A stretch of 64,000 nt of DNA. Origin: Methylocystis iwaonis. GTDB taxonomy: Bacteria; Pseudomonadota; Alphaproteobacteria; Rhizobiales; Beijerinckiaceae. The notes under the pieces were generated by a model. The model made no database searches, was not told the DNA's origin, and saw nothing but the letters and a program-made list of their open reading frames with translations. How positions within the stretch are numbered: position 1 is the first letter of the stretch; every line of letters begins with the position of its first letter. The stretch covers positions 124,001 to 188,000 of the forward strand of contig NZ_AP027142.1 in the NCBI RefSeq assembly GCF_027925385.1, in the 5' to 3' direction. This document shows, piece by piece, positions 9,835 through 18,645 of this stretch. Position numbers and translations under genes: made by a program.

Positions 9835-10743
9835 TCACTCCGCGCGCAGCACCTGCTGGCAGGCCCCGGGGAGGGCGGCCATGGTCATCGGTGGCCAGGA
9901 TTTCGTCGATTTCTTCGGATGCAACGCCTCGTCGGTGAACCACCAGGCCAGCGACTGGTCGCAGCCGTCGCCAGCGGGCGTCGCGTCCTGATCCTTGCAG
10001 CTCGAGCCGTCGGGGCAGAAGAGCCGCACGTGGAAATGGTAATTGTGCCCCCACATGGGCCGCACCTTGCGCATCCAGGACTCGCCCTCGGCGACGCGGC
10101 AGAGCGCGCGCTTGATCGCCGGGTTGACGAAAATACGCTGCACCTTGGGCTCCATCGCCGCGGCGCGAATAAGCGCGATGTGTCCCTCGCTCCAGACGTC
10201 CTGCTTCACGTCGAGGCGATCCTCGCGCACGACATCGGTCGCCGACATCTCCTCGCGCTCGGCGCGGGTAAGCTCGCGCCTGGGCATCGGGGTCAGCCAT
10301 ATATCGGCGTCGAGGCCGATCTGGTGTGAGGCGTGGCCGGTCAGCATCGGCCCGCCGCGCGGCTGCGACATGTCGCCGACGAGAAGCCCCGGCCAGCCCG
10401 AGGCCTGCGACGCCTTGGCGGAGAAATTCTCGAGGAAACGGACAAGCGCCGGATGGCCCCAGTTGCGGTTGCGCGAGAGGCGCATGACCTGCCAATGCGG
10501 GCCGTTGACGGGGAGCTGTTCGCCGCCGGCGAGGCAGCCGCGCGAATAAAAGCCGATCGGGTCCGGCTCGAAGGGCGCGCCCTCCGTCGCGCGGCCGAAG
10601 AGCTCCTTCGCCGGCGTTGCGGGGTCGGAAGGGTTGGCGAGCGGCGGCAGGGGCTTCGGATCGAGCGTTCCCTTGTCCTGAGCGCCGGCCGCGCCCGTCA
10701 GGGCCAGCGCCAGCAGCGTCGTCACAAGTCTAAATGCGCGCAT
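9835..10743 (-). CDS. mepA: Penicillin-insensitive murein endopeptidase
   Basis: A 302-residue periplasmic enzyme with a signal peptide (LVTTLLALALTGAAGA) that cleaves D-Ala-meso-DAP cross-links in peptidoglycan. The M74/MepA zinc site is visible in GHASHQIGLDADIW (HxxxGxxxD-type) and in WGHNYHFHVRLFCP. Cysteines near the C-terminus probably form periplasmic disulfides, as in E. coli MepA. The ATG at 10743 is chosen over a GTG three codons upstream. It is monocistronic, divergent from the L,D-transpeptidase gene. Confidence 0.95.
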   Translation of the reverse strand: MRAFRLVTTLLALALTGAAGAQDKGTLDPKPLPPLANPSDPATPAKELFGRATEGAPFEPDPIGFYSRGCLAGGEQLPVNGPHWQVMRLSRNRNWGHPALVRFLENFSAKASQASGWPGLLVGDMSQPRGGPMLTGHASHQIGLDADIWLTPMPRRELTRAEREEMSATDVVREDRLDVKQDVWSEGHIALIRAAAMEPKVQRIFVNPAIKRALCRVAEGESWMRKVRPMWGHNYHFHVRLFCPDGSSCKDQDATPAGDGCDQSLAWWFTDEALHPKKSTKSWPPMTMAALPGACQQVLRAE

Positions 10744-10888
10744 TTCTTTCACCGTTCTTGTCTTCCAGACGCAGGCTCGCCCTCTTTCAGGTAATCATCC
10801 GCTGTCAACCTTACCCTTTCATTTACATTGCTGTTTCGACACTCTTGCGGCACAATCTCGACAATAGTTTTTCTAAAGGGTGAGCGTC

Positions 10889-11434
10889 ATGCGTTTGCGA
10901 ATCGTCTTGCTGGCTCTGGCGGCCTTTTTCATGTCCTTGGGCCTCGCCCACGCTACCGCGAGCATCCACATCGATTTGTCGACGCAGACCATGCATGTCG
11001 ACTCGAATGAGGGCAGCTACACCTGGCCTGTCTCGACGGCGCGGGCCGGCTATGCGACGCCGCGCGGCTCCTATGCGCCGACCGGCATGCAGCGGATGCA
11101 TTACTCCCGCAAATATCACATGTCGCCCATGCCCTACTCGATCTTCTTTCGCGGCGGCTACGCCATCCATGGCACCTACGCGACCGGCGCCCTGGGCCGC
11201 CCCGCGTCGCATGGCTGCGTGCGCCTCGCGCCCGGCAACGCCAAGCGCCTCTATGAGATTGTGCAGGCGGAAGGCGGCAGCATTTCGATCACAGGTGCCC
11301 CGCCCGTGCGCGCCACCCGCTACGCCAGCCTGCGGCGCCACCACGCGCACGCCATGGCCTATGCGCCTGTCCGACATCATTATTATGGCACGGTTCGAAG
11401 CTGGCAGGCCTATCCCTTCGCGCCAATGTGGTGA
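10889..11434 (+). CDS. L,D-transpeptidase (YkuD family)
   Basis: A 181-residue exported protein with a signal peptide (LLALAAFFMSLGLAHA) followed by a YkuD catalytic domain. The active-site signature reads IHGTYATGALGRPASHGCVR, with the nucleophilic cysteine in SHGCVRL. These enzymes form 3-3 cross-links or attach proteins to peptidoglycan. The tail is rich in His, Tyr and Arg and has no recognised domain. The ATG at 10889 has AAAGGG eight bases upstream. Confidence 0.93.
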   Translation: MRLRIVLLALAAFFMSLGLAHATASIHIDLSTQTMHVDSNEGSYTWPVSTARAGYATPRGSYAPTGMQRMHYSRKYHMSPMPYSIFFRGGYAIHGTYATGALGRPASHGCVRLAPGNAKRLYEIVQAEGGSISITGAPPVRATRYASLRRHHAHAMAYAPVRHHYYGTVRSWQAYPFAPMW

Positions 11435-11576
11435 ACGCGCGCGCCCACGCGTCATGTTAACGTAACCGCCCATTAACGGCTCTAAACCACAATGCTTGCC
11501 GGGCGGCGGGCCGATCCGGGGTCCGCTCAGGCAAGGGCTCCCGCCATGGCGAGGAGCCCGATTTTTCAGGGCTGGC

Positions 11577-13067
11577 ATGGGCGAGATTGTCGAGACGATC
11601 ATCATCGGGGCCGGCCCCGCCGGTTTGACGGCAGGATATACGCTCGCCAAACACGGGCGCGACGCATTGGTGCTGGAGCGGGACCCGACCTATGTCGGCG
11701 GCATTTCGCGCACGGCCAGCTACAAGGGGTTCCTCTTCGACATCGGCGGCCATCGCTTCTTCTCCAAGTCGAAGGAGATCCTCGACCTCTGGAACGAGAT
11801 CCTGCCCGATGATTTCCTGGAGCGGCCGCGCCTGTCGCGCATCTATTACCGGGGGAAGTTCTACGCCTATCCGCTGAAAGCCTTCGAGGCGCTGACGAAT
11901 CTCGGCCTCTTCGAAAGCGCTTTGTGCATGGCCTCCTTCGCCTGGGCCAAGGCCTTCCCGGTCAAGGAGCCCAAGACCTTCCATCAGTGGGTGCGCAACC
12001 AGTTCGGCGAGCGGCTCTTCGGCATCTTCTTCAAGACCTACACCGAAAAAGTGTGGGGCATGGGCTGCGACGATATTTCCGCCGATTGGGCCGCGCAGCG
12101 CATCAAGGGGCTTTCGCTGGGCGCCGCCATCATAGACGGCCTGCGCCGTTCGCTCGGCCTGCGCAAGGCGGAGGCCGGCGCCAAAACGCTGATCGAGAGC
12201 TTCCGCTATCCGCGCCGCGGTCCCGGCATGATGTGGGAGGCTTGCGCCCGCAAGATGCAGGAGATGGGCGGACATCTCCTCATGGGCCGAAGCGTCGACC
12301 AAATTCACTACGACGCGACGTCGAGGCTCTGGACGGTGCGCGCCGCCAGGCAGAATGGCGCCATCGAAACCTTCCACGCGCGCCATGTGATGTCGTCGGC
12401 GCCGATGCGCGATCTGATGAACGCCATCGAGCCAAAGCCTTTGAGCCTCTTCAACGCTCGCGATCTCAAATATCGCGACTTTCTGACGGTGGTGCTGATC
12501 GGGCGCCCGCAGGAGGAGCTGCCCGACAATTGGGTCTATATCCACGATCCTTCCGTGAAGGTCGGCCGGGTGCAGAACTTCAAGAGCTGGTCGCCCGAGA
12601 TGATCGCCGACGGCGTCTCCACTTGCCTCGGGCTCGAATATTTCTGTTTCGAGGGCGACGGGCTGTGGGCCGCGCCGGACGCGGAGCTGATCGCGCTCGC
12701 CAAGCGCGAGATCGGTCAGATCGGACTGATGGAGCCCGATGACGTGACGGACGCCTGCGTGGTTCGGCAGGCCAAGGCCTATCCGGTGTACGACGACGCT
12801 TACGCCGAGAATGTCGAGACGATCCGCCGCGAGATCGCCGCGCGCTTCCCGACGCTGCATCCGATCGGCCGCAATGGCATGCACAAATATAATAATCAGG
12901 ACCACGCCATGATGACCGGCATGCTCGCCGCGCTCAACATCATTCGCGGCGAAGAGGTCTTCGACATCTGGCGGGTCAATGAGGACGCCGAATATTCCGA
13001 GGCGGGCGTCGCGGGAGCCGAGGAAGCGCTGGCGAGCGAACGGCTCGTGCCGCAGAAGGTGGCGTGA
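11577..13067 (+). CDS. FAD-dependent oxidoreductase, UDP-galactopyranose-mutase-like
   Basis: A 496-residue flavoprotein. The N-terminal Rossmann motif is TIIIGAGPAGLTAGYTLA, with an acidic residue ending the second strand (LVLERD). The following FDIGGHRFFSK motif resembles the GGH active-site region of UDP-galactopyranose mutase and related protoporphyrinogen-oxidase-like proteins. The C-terminus has an FAD-binding segment near HKYNNQDHAMMTGMLAA. It overlaps the GtrA reading frame, which suggests a shared role in building or modifying a lipid-linked glycan. The exact reaction is unknown. The ATG at 11577 directly precedes the Rossmann strand. Confidence 0.85.
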   Translation: MGEIVETIIIGAGPAGLTAGYTLAKHGRDALVLERDPTYVGGISRTASYKGFLFDIGGHRFFSKSKEILDLWNEILPDDFLERPRLSRIYYRGKFYAYPLKAFEALTNLGLFESALCMASFAWAKAFPVKEPKTFHQWVRNQFGERLFGIFFKTYTEKVWGMGCDDISADWAAQRIKGLSLGAAIIDGLRRSLGLRKAEAGAKTLIESFRYPRRGPGMMWEACARKMQEMGGHLLMGRSVDQIHYDATSRLWTVRAARQNGAIETFHARHVMSSAPMRDLMNAIEPKPLSLFNARDLKYRDFLTVVLIGRPQEELPDNWVYIHDPSVKVGRVQNFKSWSPEMIADGVSTCLGLEYFCFEGDGLWAAPDAELIALAKREIGQIGLMEPDDVTDACVVRQAKAYPVYDDAYAENVETIRREIAARFPTLHPIGRNGMHKYNNQDHAMMTGMLAALNIIRGEEVFDIWRVNEDAEYSEAGVAGAEEALASERLVPQKVA

Positions 13068-13069
13068 CC

Positions 13070-13519
13070 ATGTCGCTTCTGACGGATGCGCATGGCGCGC
13101 TCGCGGTGCGTCTGGCGCCGGGGCGGCTCGCGCGCTTCATCCGCGACATGATCCGCTATGCGGCGGCGAGCGTCTTTGCGCTGGCGCTGGATTACGCGGT
13201 TCTGATGTCGCTCACCAAAGGCTTCGGCGTCGGCTATCTGCAGGCCGCCGCCGCCGGCTTTCTCTCCGGCCTGGGCCTGATCTATCTCCTCAGCATCCGC
13301 TACGTGTTCGAGGGACGGCGCGCCCGCGCGCCGCGCGTCGAGATTTTGGGTTTTCTGGTGACGGGCGTCATCGGCCTCCTGCTGACCGAGGCCCTCATGC
13401 GTCTCTTTGTCGGGGAGTTCGGCTTCGCCCTGTCGATCGCCAAGGCGGCGACGGCGGGGTTCGTCTTCATGTTCAATTTCGTCTCGCGCCGGGGCCTGCT
13501 GTTCAAGCACGATGCGTGA
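13070..13519 (+). CDS. GtrA-family membrane protein (putative polyprenyl-glycan translocase)
   Basis: A 149-residue protein with four predicted transmembrane helices and the GtrA layout: an N-terminal RYAAASVFALALDYAVL helix, then a second hairpin ending in FMFNFVSRRGLLF, which matches the family's N-F-x(2)-R/K end signature. GtrA proteins are thought to flip undecaprenyl-linked sugars. The ATG at 13070 follows the upstream flavoprotein stop by two bases, so translation is probably coupled. Confidence 0.88.
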   Translation: MSLLTDAHGALAVRLAPGRLARFIRDMIRYAAASVFALALDYAVLMSLTKGFGVGYLQAAAAGFLSGLGLIYLLSIRYVFEGRRARAPRVEILGFLVTGVIGLLLTEALMRLFVGEFGFALSIAKAATAGFVFMFNFVSRRGLLFKHDA

Positions 13520-13555
13520 GATCGTTTCCGTTTGAGCAGCGCGCTTGGGGGCAAT

Positions 13556-13660
13556 GTCATTCCCAGCGGGCTGAAAGCCCGACGGGGAATCCAGAGCCGC
13601 AAATGCGTTGGTTTTGCTCTGGATTCCCGATCGCTCGCCCTGCGAGCGTCGGGAATGACA
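13556..13660. repeat. Dispersed palindromic repeat, family C, copy 1
   Basis: A palindromic block of about 105 bases with arms GTCATTCCCAGCGGGCTG and GGGAATCCAGAGC on one side and CTCTGGATTCCCGATCGC and GTCGGGAATGACA on the other. A second copy is at 35552-35649 and a fragment at 60115-60141. It fills most of the gap between the gtrA-like gene and the STT3-like gene. Confidence 0.8.
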
Positions 13661-13724
13661 CGAACCAATCAAGCGGATTTCGAATGATCCGCTGGCGCGA
13701 CTGGCGCGAAGCCAAGGACGGACG

Positions 13725-15536
13725 ATGACGGATTTCGCCACGCCTGATGCGCCGAGCGTCGCGGGCCGCCAGGAGGCGGCGGACTCTCGCCTGCCCGTGG
13801 GCATCGTGCTCGTTCTCGCGCTTCTCTGCGCGGCGGCGCTGTCCTTCTCACGCACTGAGGCCGTCTGGCGCACGGGCGCCTTTTTCGATTCCGACGACGC
13901 CATGCGGGCCGTGCAGTTGCGCGATTTCCTCGCGGGCCAGCCCTGGTTCGATTTGACCGCCTATCGCCTCGATCCGCCGGGCGGCTTGCCGATGCATTGG
14001 TCGCGGATCGTCGACGTTCCGCTGGCGGGGCTCGATCTGCTCTTTTCGCGCTTTCTCGCGCCGGAATATGCGGAGCGGGCGACGCGGCTCGTCTTTCCCT
14101 TTCTTTTGCTGGCCGCGCTTTTCGCGGTAGTCGGCTGGCTCGCCGCCATTCTTTCGGGCCCCCGCGCGCGAAGCCTCGCGATTTGGCTCGCCATGCTGTC
14201 GGGGGCGATGTTTCTGCAACTCGCGCCGGGCCGCATCGATCACCATGCGCCGCAGATCGTCACATTGGCGGCGTCGCTTTGCTTCTTTCTGCAAGGCCTC
14301 GATGGGAAACAGGCGAGCCGCCTCGCCGCCAGCGCGGCGCTGATGGCGCTGTCTTTCGCGATCAGTCTCGAAAACCTGCCCTTCTTCGCCGTGATGATGG
14401 CGGCGCTCCTCTTGCTCTTCATCTTTGAGGGCGCGGCGGCGCGGGGGCGGCTTCTGTGGTTTGCGGGCGGCGCGCTCATCGCCTTTCCCGCCTTCTACGC
14501 AGCCACCGTTCCGAGCGCCCGCTATTTCGCTTCCGTCTGCGACGCCTTCTCTTTCGCGCACATTGCTGCGCTCTGCGTCGGCGCCGTGTCGCTCGCTGCG
14601 CTGGCTTTGGCCGCTCCGTGGCTCCCGACTTTCCGCGCCCGCCTTCTCGCAGCGGGTGGGGCCGGGCTCGCAACGCTCTCGAGCATCCTCCTGCTTGCGC
14701 CCCATTGCCTCGGCGATCCGCTCGCGGGGCTCCATCCTCTGATACGCGATCTCTGGCTTTCCCATGTGGCTGAGGCGAAACCGCTTTTTGCGCTTTTTCC
14801 CAAAGCGCCCGGCCTTGTCGTCGCCACCGCCGCGCCCGTCGCGCTCGGACTCGCGGCCGCAACCGTCTTCGCTTGGCGCGCGCAGGGCCTCGCGCGCCGG
14901 CGCTGGCTGCTCACAGCCGCTCTTGTCGCGGTGGGCTTTGCCGCCGGTCTCTGGCAGCTAAGGGTCTTCTCTTCCGCGACGCCGCTCGCGATGGCGCCGC
15001 TCGCCGCCGCCATCGTCGCGCTGGTCGAACGCCCGCGCGTGAGCCCGGTGCTACGCGCCCCGCTCGCCGGCTTCCTTGCAATCCTCGTTTCGCCGATCGG
15101 CCTCGCGCTGGCGCTTCCCTTAGGCGATGGCAATGAAGCGGATGGCGAGCGCGCCTGCCTGACGCCGCAGGCGCTGGCGCCCCTCGCCGAGATGGCGCCG
15201 ACTCGGGTCCTCGGCTCCTTCGATCTCGGCAGCCATATTCTCGCCCATACGCCGCACAGCGTTTTTGCGGCGCCCTACCATCGCGACAATCACGGCAATC
15301 TCCTCGCCGCCCACGCCTTCATGGCCGCGCCGGACAAGGCCGAGGCGATGCTGCGCGAGGCGGGCGCGGGGCTCGTTGTGTGGTGCGCCCGCGCCAAGAC
15401 GCCCTCGCCCCTCGTTTCCGCCGCGCCGGACGGGCTCGCCGCCTTGCTGGCGCGGGGCGAAACGCCGGCATGGCTGGAGCGCAGATCGCAGAAAGACGCG
15501 CCTCTCCTTGTTTTCGCCTTGAGAGCCGTGAAATAA
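13725..15536 (+). CDS. GT-C-fold membrane glycosyltransferase, STT3-like
   Basis: A 603-residue protein with about 10-12 hydrophobic segments and a C-terminal soluble part of about 130 residues. Near residue 55 it has an acidic pair in an early loop (FFDSDDAMRAVQLRDFL) and after it MHWSRIVD; near residue 165 is APGRIDHHAPQI. This spacing resembles oligosaccharyltransferase STT3/PglB proteins, where acidic residues of early loops bind metal and sugar, but the WWD catalytic motif of STT3 was not found. Inference: a lipid-linked sugar transferase acting on the periplasmic side. It begins a set of three close genes (36-base gap to the next). Confidence 0.65.
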   Translation: MTDFATPDAPSVAGRQEAADSRLPVGIVLVLALLCAAALSFSRTEAVWRTGAFFDSDDAMRAVQLRDFLAGQPWFDLTAYRLDPPGGLPMHWSRIVDVPLAGLDLLFSRFLAPEYAERATRLVFPFLLLAALFAVVGWLAAILSGPRARSLAIWLAMLSGAMFLQLAPGRIDHHAPQIVTLAASLCFFLQGLDGKQASRLAASAALMALSFAISLENLPFFAVMMAALLLLFIFEGAAARGRLLWFAGGALIAFPAFYAATVPSARYFASVCDAFSFAHIAALCVGAVSLAALALAAPWLPTFRARLLAAGGAGLATLSSILLLAPHCLGDPLAGLHPLIRDLWLSHVAEAKPLFALFPKAPGLVVATAAPVALGLAAATVFAWRAQGLARRRWLLTAALVAVGFAAGLWQLRVFSSATPLAMAPLAAAIVALVERPRVSPVLRAPLAGFLAILVSPIGLALALPLGDGNEADGERACLTPQALAPLAEMAPTRVLGSFDLGSHILAHTPHSVFAAPYHRDNHGNLLAAHAFMAAPDKAEAMLREAGAGLVVWCARAKTPSPLVSAAPDGLAALLARGETPAWLERRSQKDAPLLVFALRAVK

Positions 15537-15571
15537 GCGGCGCAACACTCCTGGACTTCGAGGAAACCCAC

Positions 15572-16543
15572 GTGACGTCTTTCGATCGCCGCCGATTTCT
15601 CATGGGCGCCGGCGCGCTGGCCGCTACGCCTGCTTTCGCGCAGCCTTCCGCTCAGGAGCAGCTCGACGAGCTGCAAGTGCGCGTCGAGAATAAATCCGTG
15701 CAGGAGCTCTGCGCCGAGAAGGACAATATCGAGCTCGACTTCGTCTCGCCGCGCATTCGCGGCCTGCAGATCCAGGCGGTGCATCCGTCCTACATCAACA
15801 CGATCGTCTCCGATCGCTGGGCGCCGGACTGGTCGAGCTGCGATCTCTCCCACGATCCGAAATTCTTCGCCCAGGCGCGCCGCCGCACCTTCTGGGAGAC
15901 GCCGGAATTCTGGATGACCGGCTATACCTTCCCCTCCTTCTGGCGGCCCAATGACGTGCCGATCCGCATCGGCGATCAGGTGGAGACGGGCTTCCATCTC
16001 ATCCAGGTCTGGATGTGGTACCGCGAGCGCGCCGAGGAGATCATGGTCTTCTACCCGCCGGATGGCTATTGGCGCGCCCGGCCGCTGCCCTTCGAGGATA
16101 TGCGCTGGACCGCCTATGGCTCCTCCTTCCTCGTCGGCCCCGTCGAGACGCAGGAACGCCCGATCGTCGCTTATGAGGAGATCGTCTTCGATCCGAAGAC
16201 GCGCAGTTTCACGCTGAAATTCAAGCGCGGCGGCGAGGCGAAGGTCTCTTTGAAGAGCATCGATCAGGAGCGGCTGACGCTCGACGTCTCCTATGACGAC
16301 GCAATGCCCGGCGGGCGGCCTTTCGCGGCGCTGCGCTCGATGTATGCGATGGAGACGATGAGCGACGCGGCGATCGTCGCGTGGCGCTCGAAGCGCGGCA
16401 AGGGTTGGGAGGAGGCCCCCGTTATCGACTTCCCCGGCGCCAGCGCTACCGAGGTCTGGGTCGGGCGGCATCTGCCCTCGCGCCATAATCTCTCGGCGCC
16501 GGATATGGTGTTCAGCAAATTCCAGGGCGCTACGGGCAAATGA
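15572..16543 (+). CDS. Tat-exported protein of unknown function
   Basis: A 323-residue protein with a twin-arginine signal (DRRRFLMGAGALAATPAFA), so it is predicted to be folded before export to the periplasm. The mature part is rich in Trp, Tyr and Phe and has only two cysteines, near its start (QELCAEK and WSSCDLS). No catalytic domain was recognised. The start is a GTG preceded by GAGGA; no ATG sits before the twin arginine. It overlaps the next gene by ATGA and follows the STT3-like gene, so a role in cell-envelope modification is inferred. Confidence 0.75.
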   Translation: MTSFDRRRFLMGAGALAATPAFAQPSAQEQLDELQVRVENKSVQELCAEKDNIELDFVSPRIRGLQIQAVHPSYINTIVSDRWAPDWSSCDLSHDPKFFAQARRRTFWETPEFWMTGYTFPSFWRPNDVPIRIGDQVETGFHLIQVWMWYRERAEEIMVFYPPDGYWRARPLPFEDMRWTAYGSSFLVGPVETQERPIVAYEEIVFDPKTRSFTLKFKRGGEAKVSLKSIDQERLTLDVSYDDAMPGGRPFAALRSMYAMETMSDAAIVAWRSKRGKGWEEAPVIDFPGASATEVWVGRHLPSRHNLSAPDMVFSKFQGATGK

Positions 16544-17544
16544 CCGCCGGGCGCTGGGGCGCGCTCGACGTCGCGCGCGGCCTCGCCGTTCTGGCGATGG
16601 TCGCCTTTCACCTGACCTGGGATCTGGGCCATTTCGGCTATATCGCCGCATCCATTCCCTGGTCGGCGCCGGTGAAGGCCTTCGGCCATGCGATCGCCTT
16701 CTCTTTTCTCTTCATCGCCGGCGTGTCGCTGGCGCTGGCGCATCGCAATGGGATGCAGTGGCGGGCCTTCTGGCGGCGCTTCGCGATCGTCGCCGGCGCG
16801 GCGGGGCTGGTGAGCGTCGGCACCTATATCGTCTTCCCGAGCGCCTTCGTCTTTTTCGGCATTCTTCACTGCATCGCGGCGGCGAGCCTGCTCGCGGTCG
16901 GATTTCTCTTCCTGCCCTGGCCGGCGGCGCTCGTCGCCGGCGCCCTGTTTTTCGCCGCGCCGCATGTTTTGGCGTCGCCGGCCTTCAATTCGAGCTGGCT
17001 GCAATGGCTGGGCCTTTCGACGACCGAGCCGTACACTCAGGATTGGCGGCCGTTTTTCCCCTGGGCCGGGGCGATGCTTATCGGCGTCGGGGCGGGACGG
17101 CTGATCATTCGCCGCCTTTATGGGGAGAAGGCGGAGGATCAGAAGCCGGAGCAGACGTCCGCCGAGGCGGGCCAGCCCCCGGCGTGGCTGACGCGGCAGG
17201 CTTCTCAGCCTATTCCTTTCCCCGCGCGCGGAGAGAAAGGCTGGCTATCCCTCGCGGGCCGCAACAGCCTGCTCATCTATCTCGTCCATCAGCCTGTGCT
17301 CTTTGCGGTCTTCACCGGCCTCGTCATGCTCGCGCCGCCGCCGGACGCCGCGAGCGATTTCATCGCCGAATGCGTCAGAAGCTGCCGCGCGGAAGGCGCC
17401 GAAGAGGGCTTTTGCCATAACGCCTGCGTTTGCACCGCCGAGGAGGCGACGCGCAGCCATGCGCTCGCTGGGATTACGGATGACGCCGAACGGGGGAAGA
17501 GGCTGAGAGAAATCGCCGGAAAGTGCATCGCGTCGCAAAAATAG
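16540..17544 (+). CDS. HGSNAT/DUF1624-type membrane acyltransferase with Cys-rich tail
   Basis: A 334-residue membrane protein with several transmembrane helices. The N-terminus (GALDVARGLAVLAMVAFH) contains the catalytic-type histidine of the heparan-alpha-glucosaminide N-acetyltransferase (DUF1624) family, which transfers acetyl groups across the membrane to sugars. A hydrophilic loop (residues about 195-230) separates the last helices. The C-terminus after LVMLAPPPD is unusual: six cysteines in a CVRSC, FCHNACVC, then KC pattern. The overlap with the Tat-protein gene (ATGA) suggests the two work together. The acceptor is unknown. Confidence 0.75.
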   Translation: MTAGRWGALDVARGLAVLAMVAFHLTWDLGHFGYIAASIPWSAPVKAFGHAIAFSFLFIAGVSLALAHRNGMQWRAFWRRFAIVAGAAGLVSVGTYIVFPSAFVFFGILHCIAAASLLAVGFLFLPWPAALVAGALFFAAPHVLASPAFNSSWLQWLGLSTTEPYTQDWRPFFPWAGAMLIGVGAGRLIIRRLYGEKAEDQKPEQTSAEAGQPPAWLTRQASQPIPFPARGEKGWLSLAGRNSLLIYLVHQPVLFAVFTGLVMLAPPPDAASDFIAECVRSCRAEGAEEGFCHNACVCTAEEATRSHALAGITDDAERGKRLREIAGKCIASQK

Positions 17545-17883
17545 GGTGCGACGAACGCTCCCCTTCACGGCTGCGGGAGTTCGTCATGGCCGGGCTTGTT
17601 GTTCAGTCCGGATAGATGACCGACGGGTGTTCGGGGACATAGCCGACACGTTCGCAATGGCTTGGATTGGCAATTTGGAGCGCCGTCCATGCGATGGGCG
17701 CGGCCTCCCCCGGGGGACGGAATGAAATCCTAGTTTTCCCTTAGGAGATTTGGCCCGACTGGACCCATCCGCCTCACATGAGCAGTCGTTGCGCTGCGTG
17801 GATGGCCGGGACGAGCCCGGCGACGACATGGGAGTGGAGGGACGATGCGTCGAGACGGGGAAGGGCTCTGCTAACCGCCCGTC
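17545..17883. other. Intergenic region with repeat debris and a possible gene remnant
   Basis: The 339 bases between two convergent genes hold no convincing gene. At 17584-17600 is GTCATGGCCGGGCTTGT and at 17797-17835 GTGGATGGCCGGGACGAG, pieces of a known Rhizobiales palindromic repeat. Between them, on the minus strand (17603-17740), a frame of about 45 codons reads like the end of a real protein (CERVGYVPEHPSVIYPD then stop), but an in-frame stop precedes it and no start codon is visible. It may be a decayed gene or part of a repeat. rplS, expected after trmD, is absent here. Confidence 0.4.
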
Positions 17884-18567
17884 CTACTTGCGGGTGAGAA
17901 GGTCCGGCCGTCTCGCCCGCGTGAGTTTCAATGCCTCTTCATGGCGCCATTTGGCGATCTTCGCATGGTCGCCGGAGAGCAGAATGTCCGGTATCGCGCG
18001 CCCCTCGACGTCGCGCGGCCGCGTGTATTGCGGATATTCCAGAAGGCCGCCCTCGAAGCTTTCTTCTTCCCCCGAAAGCTCCTCGCCCATCACGCCGGGC
18101 AGCAGCCGCACGCAGGCGTCCATGAGCGCCAACGCGGCGATCTCGCCGCCCGAGAGAATGTAATCGCCGATCGAAACCTCCTCGAGGTTTCGCGCGGAGA
18201 TGATCCGCTCGTCGACGCCCTCGAAGCGTGCGCAAAGGATGATCGCGCCGGGCCCCTCCGCCAGAGCGCGCACCCGCTGCTGCGTGAGCGGCAGACCGCG
18301 CGGGCTCATGAGCAGCTTTGGGCGGGGATCGCCTTCAGGCGCCGCCGCGTCGATCGCCGCCGCGAGAACATCGGCGCGCATCACCATGCCCGGGCCGCCG
18401 CCAGCGGGCGTGTCGTCCACGGCGCGATGCCGGCCAATGCCGTGCTCGCGGATCTGCTTGGTCTCCAGCTCCCAAACGCCCCGCGCGAGCGCGTCGCCAG
18501 CCAGAGACAGCCCGAGCGGGCCGGGGAACATTTCGGGGAAAAGGGTGAGGATCGTCGCGCGCCACAT
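17884..18567 (-). CDS. trmD: tRNA (guanosine-37-N1)-methyltransferase
   Basis: A 227-residue SPOUT-fold enzyme that adds the N1-methyl group to G37 of tRNAs, preventing frameshifting. The conserved trefoil-knot region contains [12 protein letters not shown], then [10 protein letters not shown], the SAM-binding core. The N-terminus [16 protein letters not shown] and the [10 protein letters not shown] motif are also diagnostic. It is the last gene of the ffh-rpsP-rimM-trmD series on the minus strand, separated from rimM by the opposite-strand DUF1905 gene. No rplS follows. Confidence 0.97.
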   Translation of the reverse strand: MWRATILTLFPEMFPGPLGLSLAGDALARGVWELETKQIREHGIGRHRAVDDTPAGGGPGMVMRADVLAAAIDAAAPEGDPRPKLLMSPRGLPLTQQRVRALAEGPGAIILCARFEGVDERIISARNLEEVSIGDYILSGGEIAALALMDACVRLLPGVMGEELSGEEESFEGGLLEYPQYTRPRDVEGRAIPDILLSGDHAKIAKWRHEEALKLTRARRPDLLTRK

Positions 18568-18645
18568 GGGCGGGTTATGGCACGCCTGCGGCTGCGGGAG
18601 AAAGGGCGATCGGATATGCTGGTCTCGTCGCGGAGATTTGCTGAA

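Noticed and set aside
11455-11490. Two TTAAC-like half-sites before the flavoprotein gene, considered as a CtrA site
   Set aside because: The spacing between TTAA motifs is 12 rather than the seven bases expected for CtrA.
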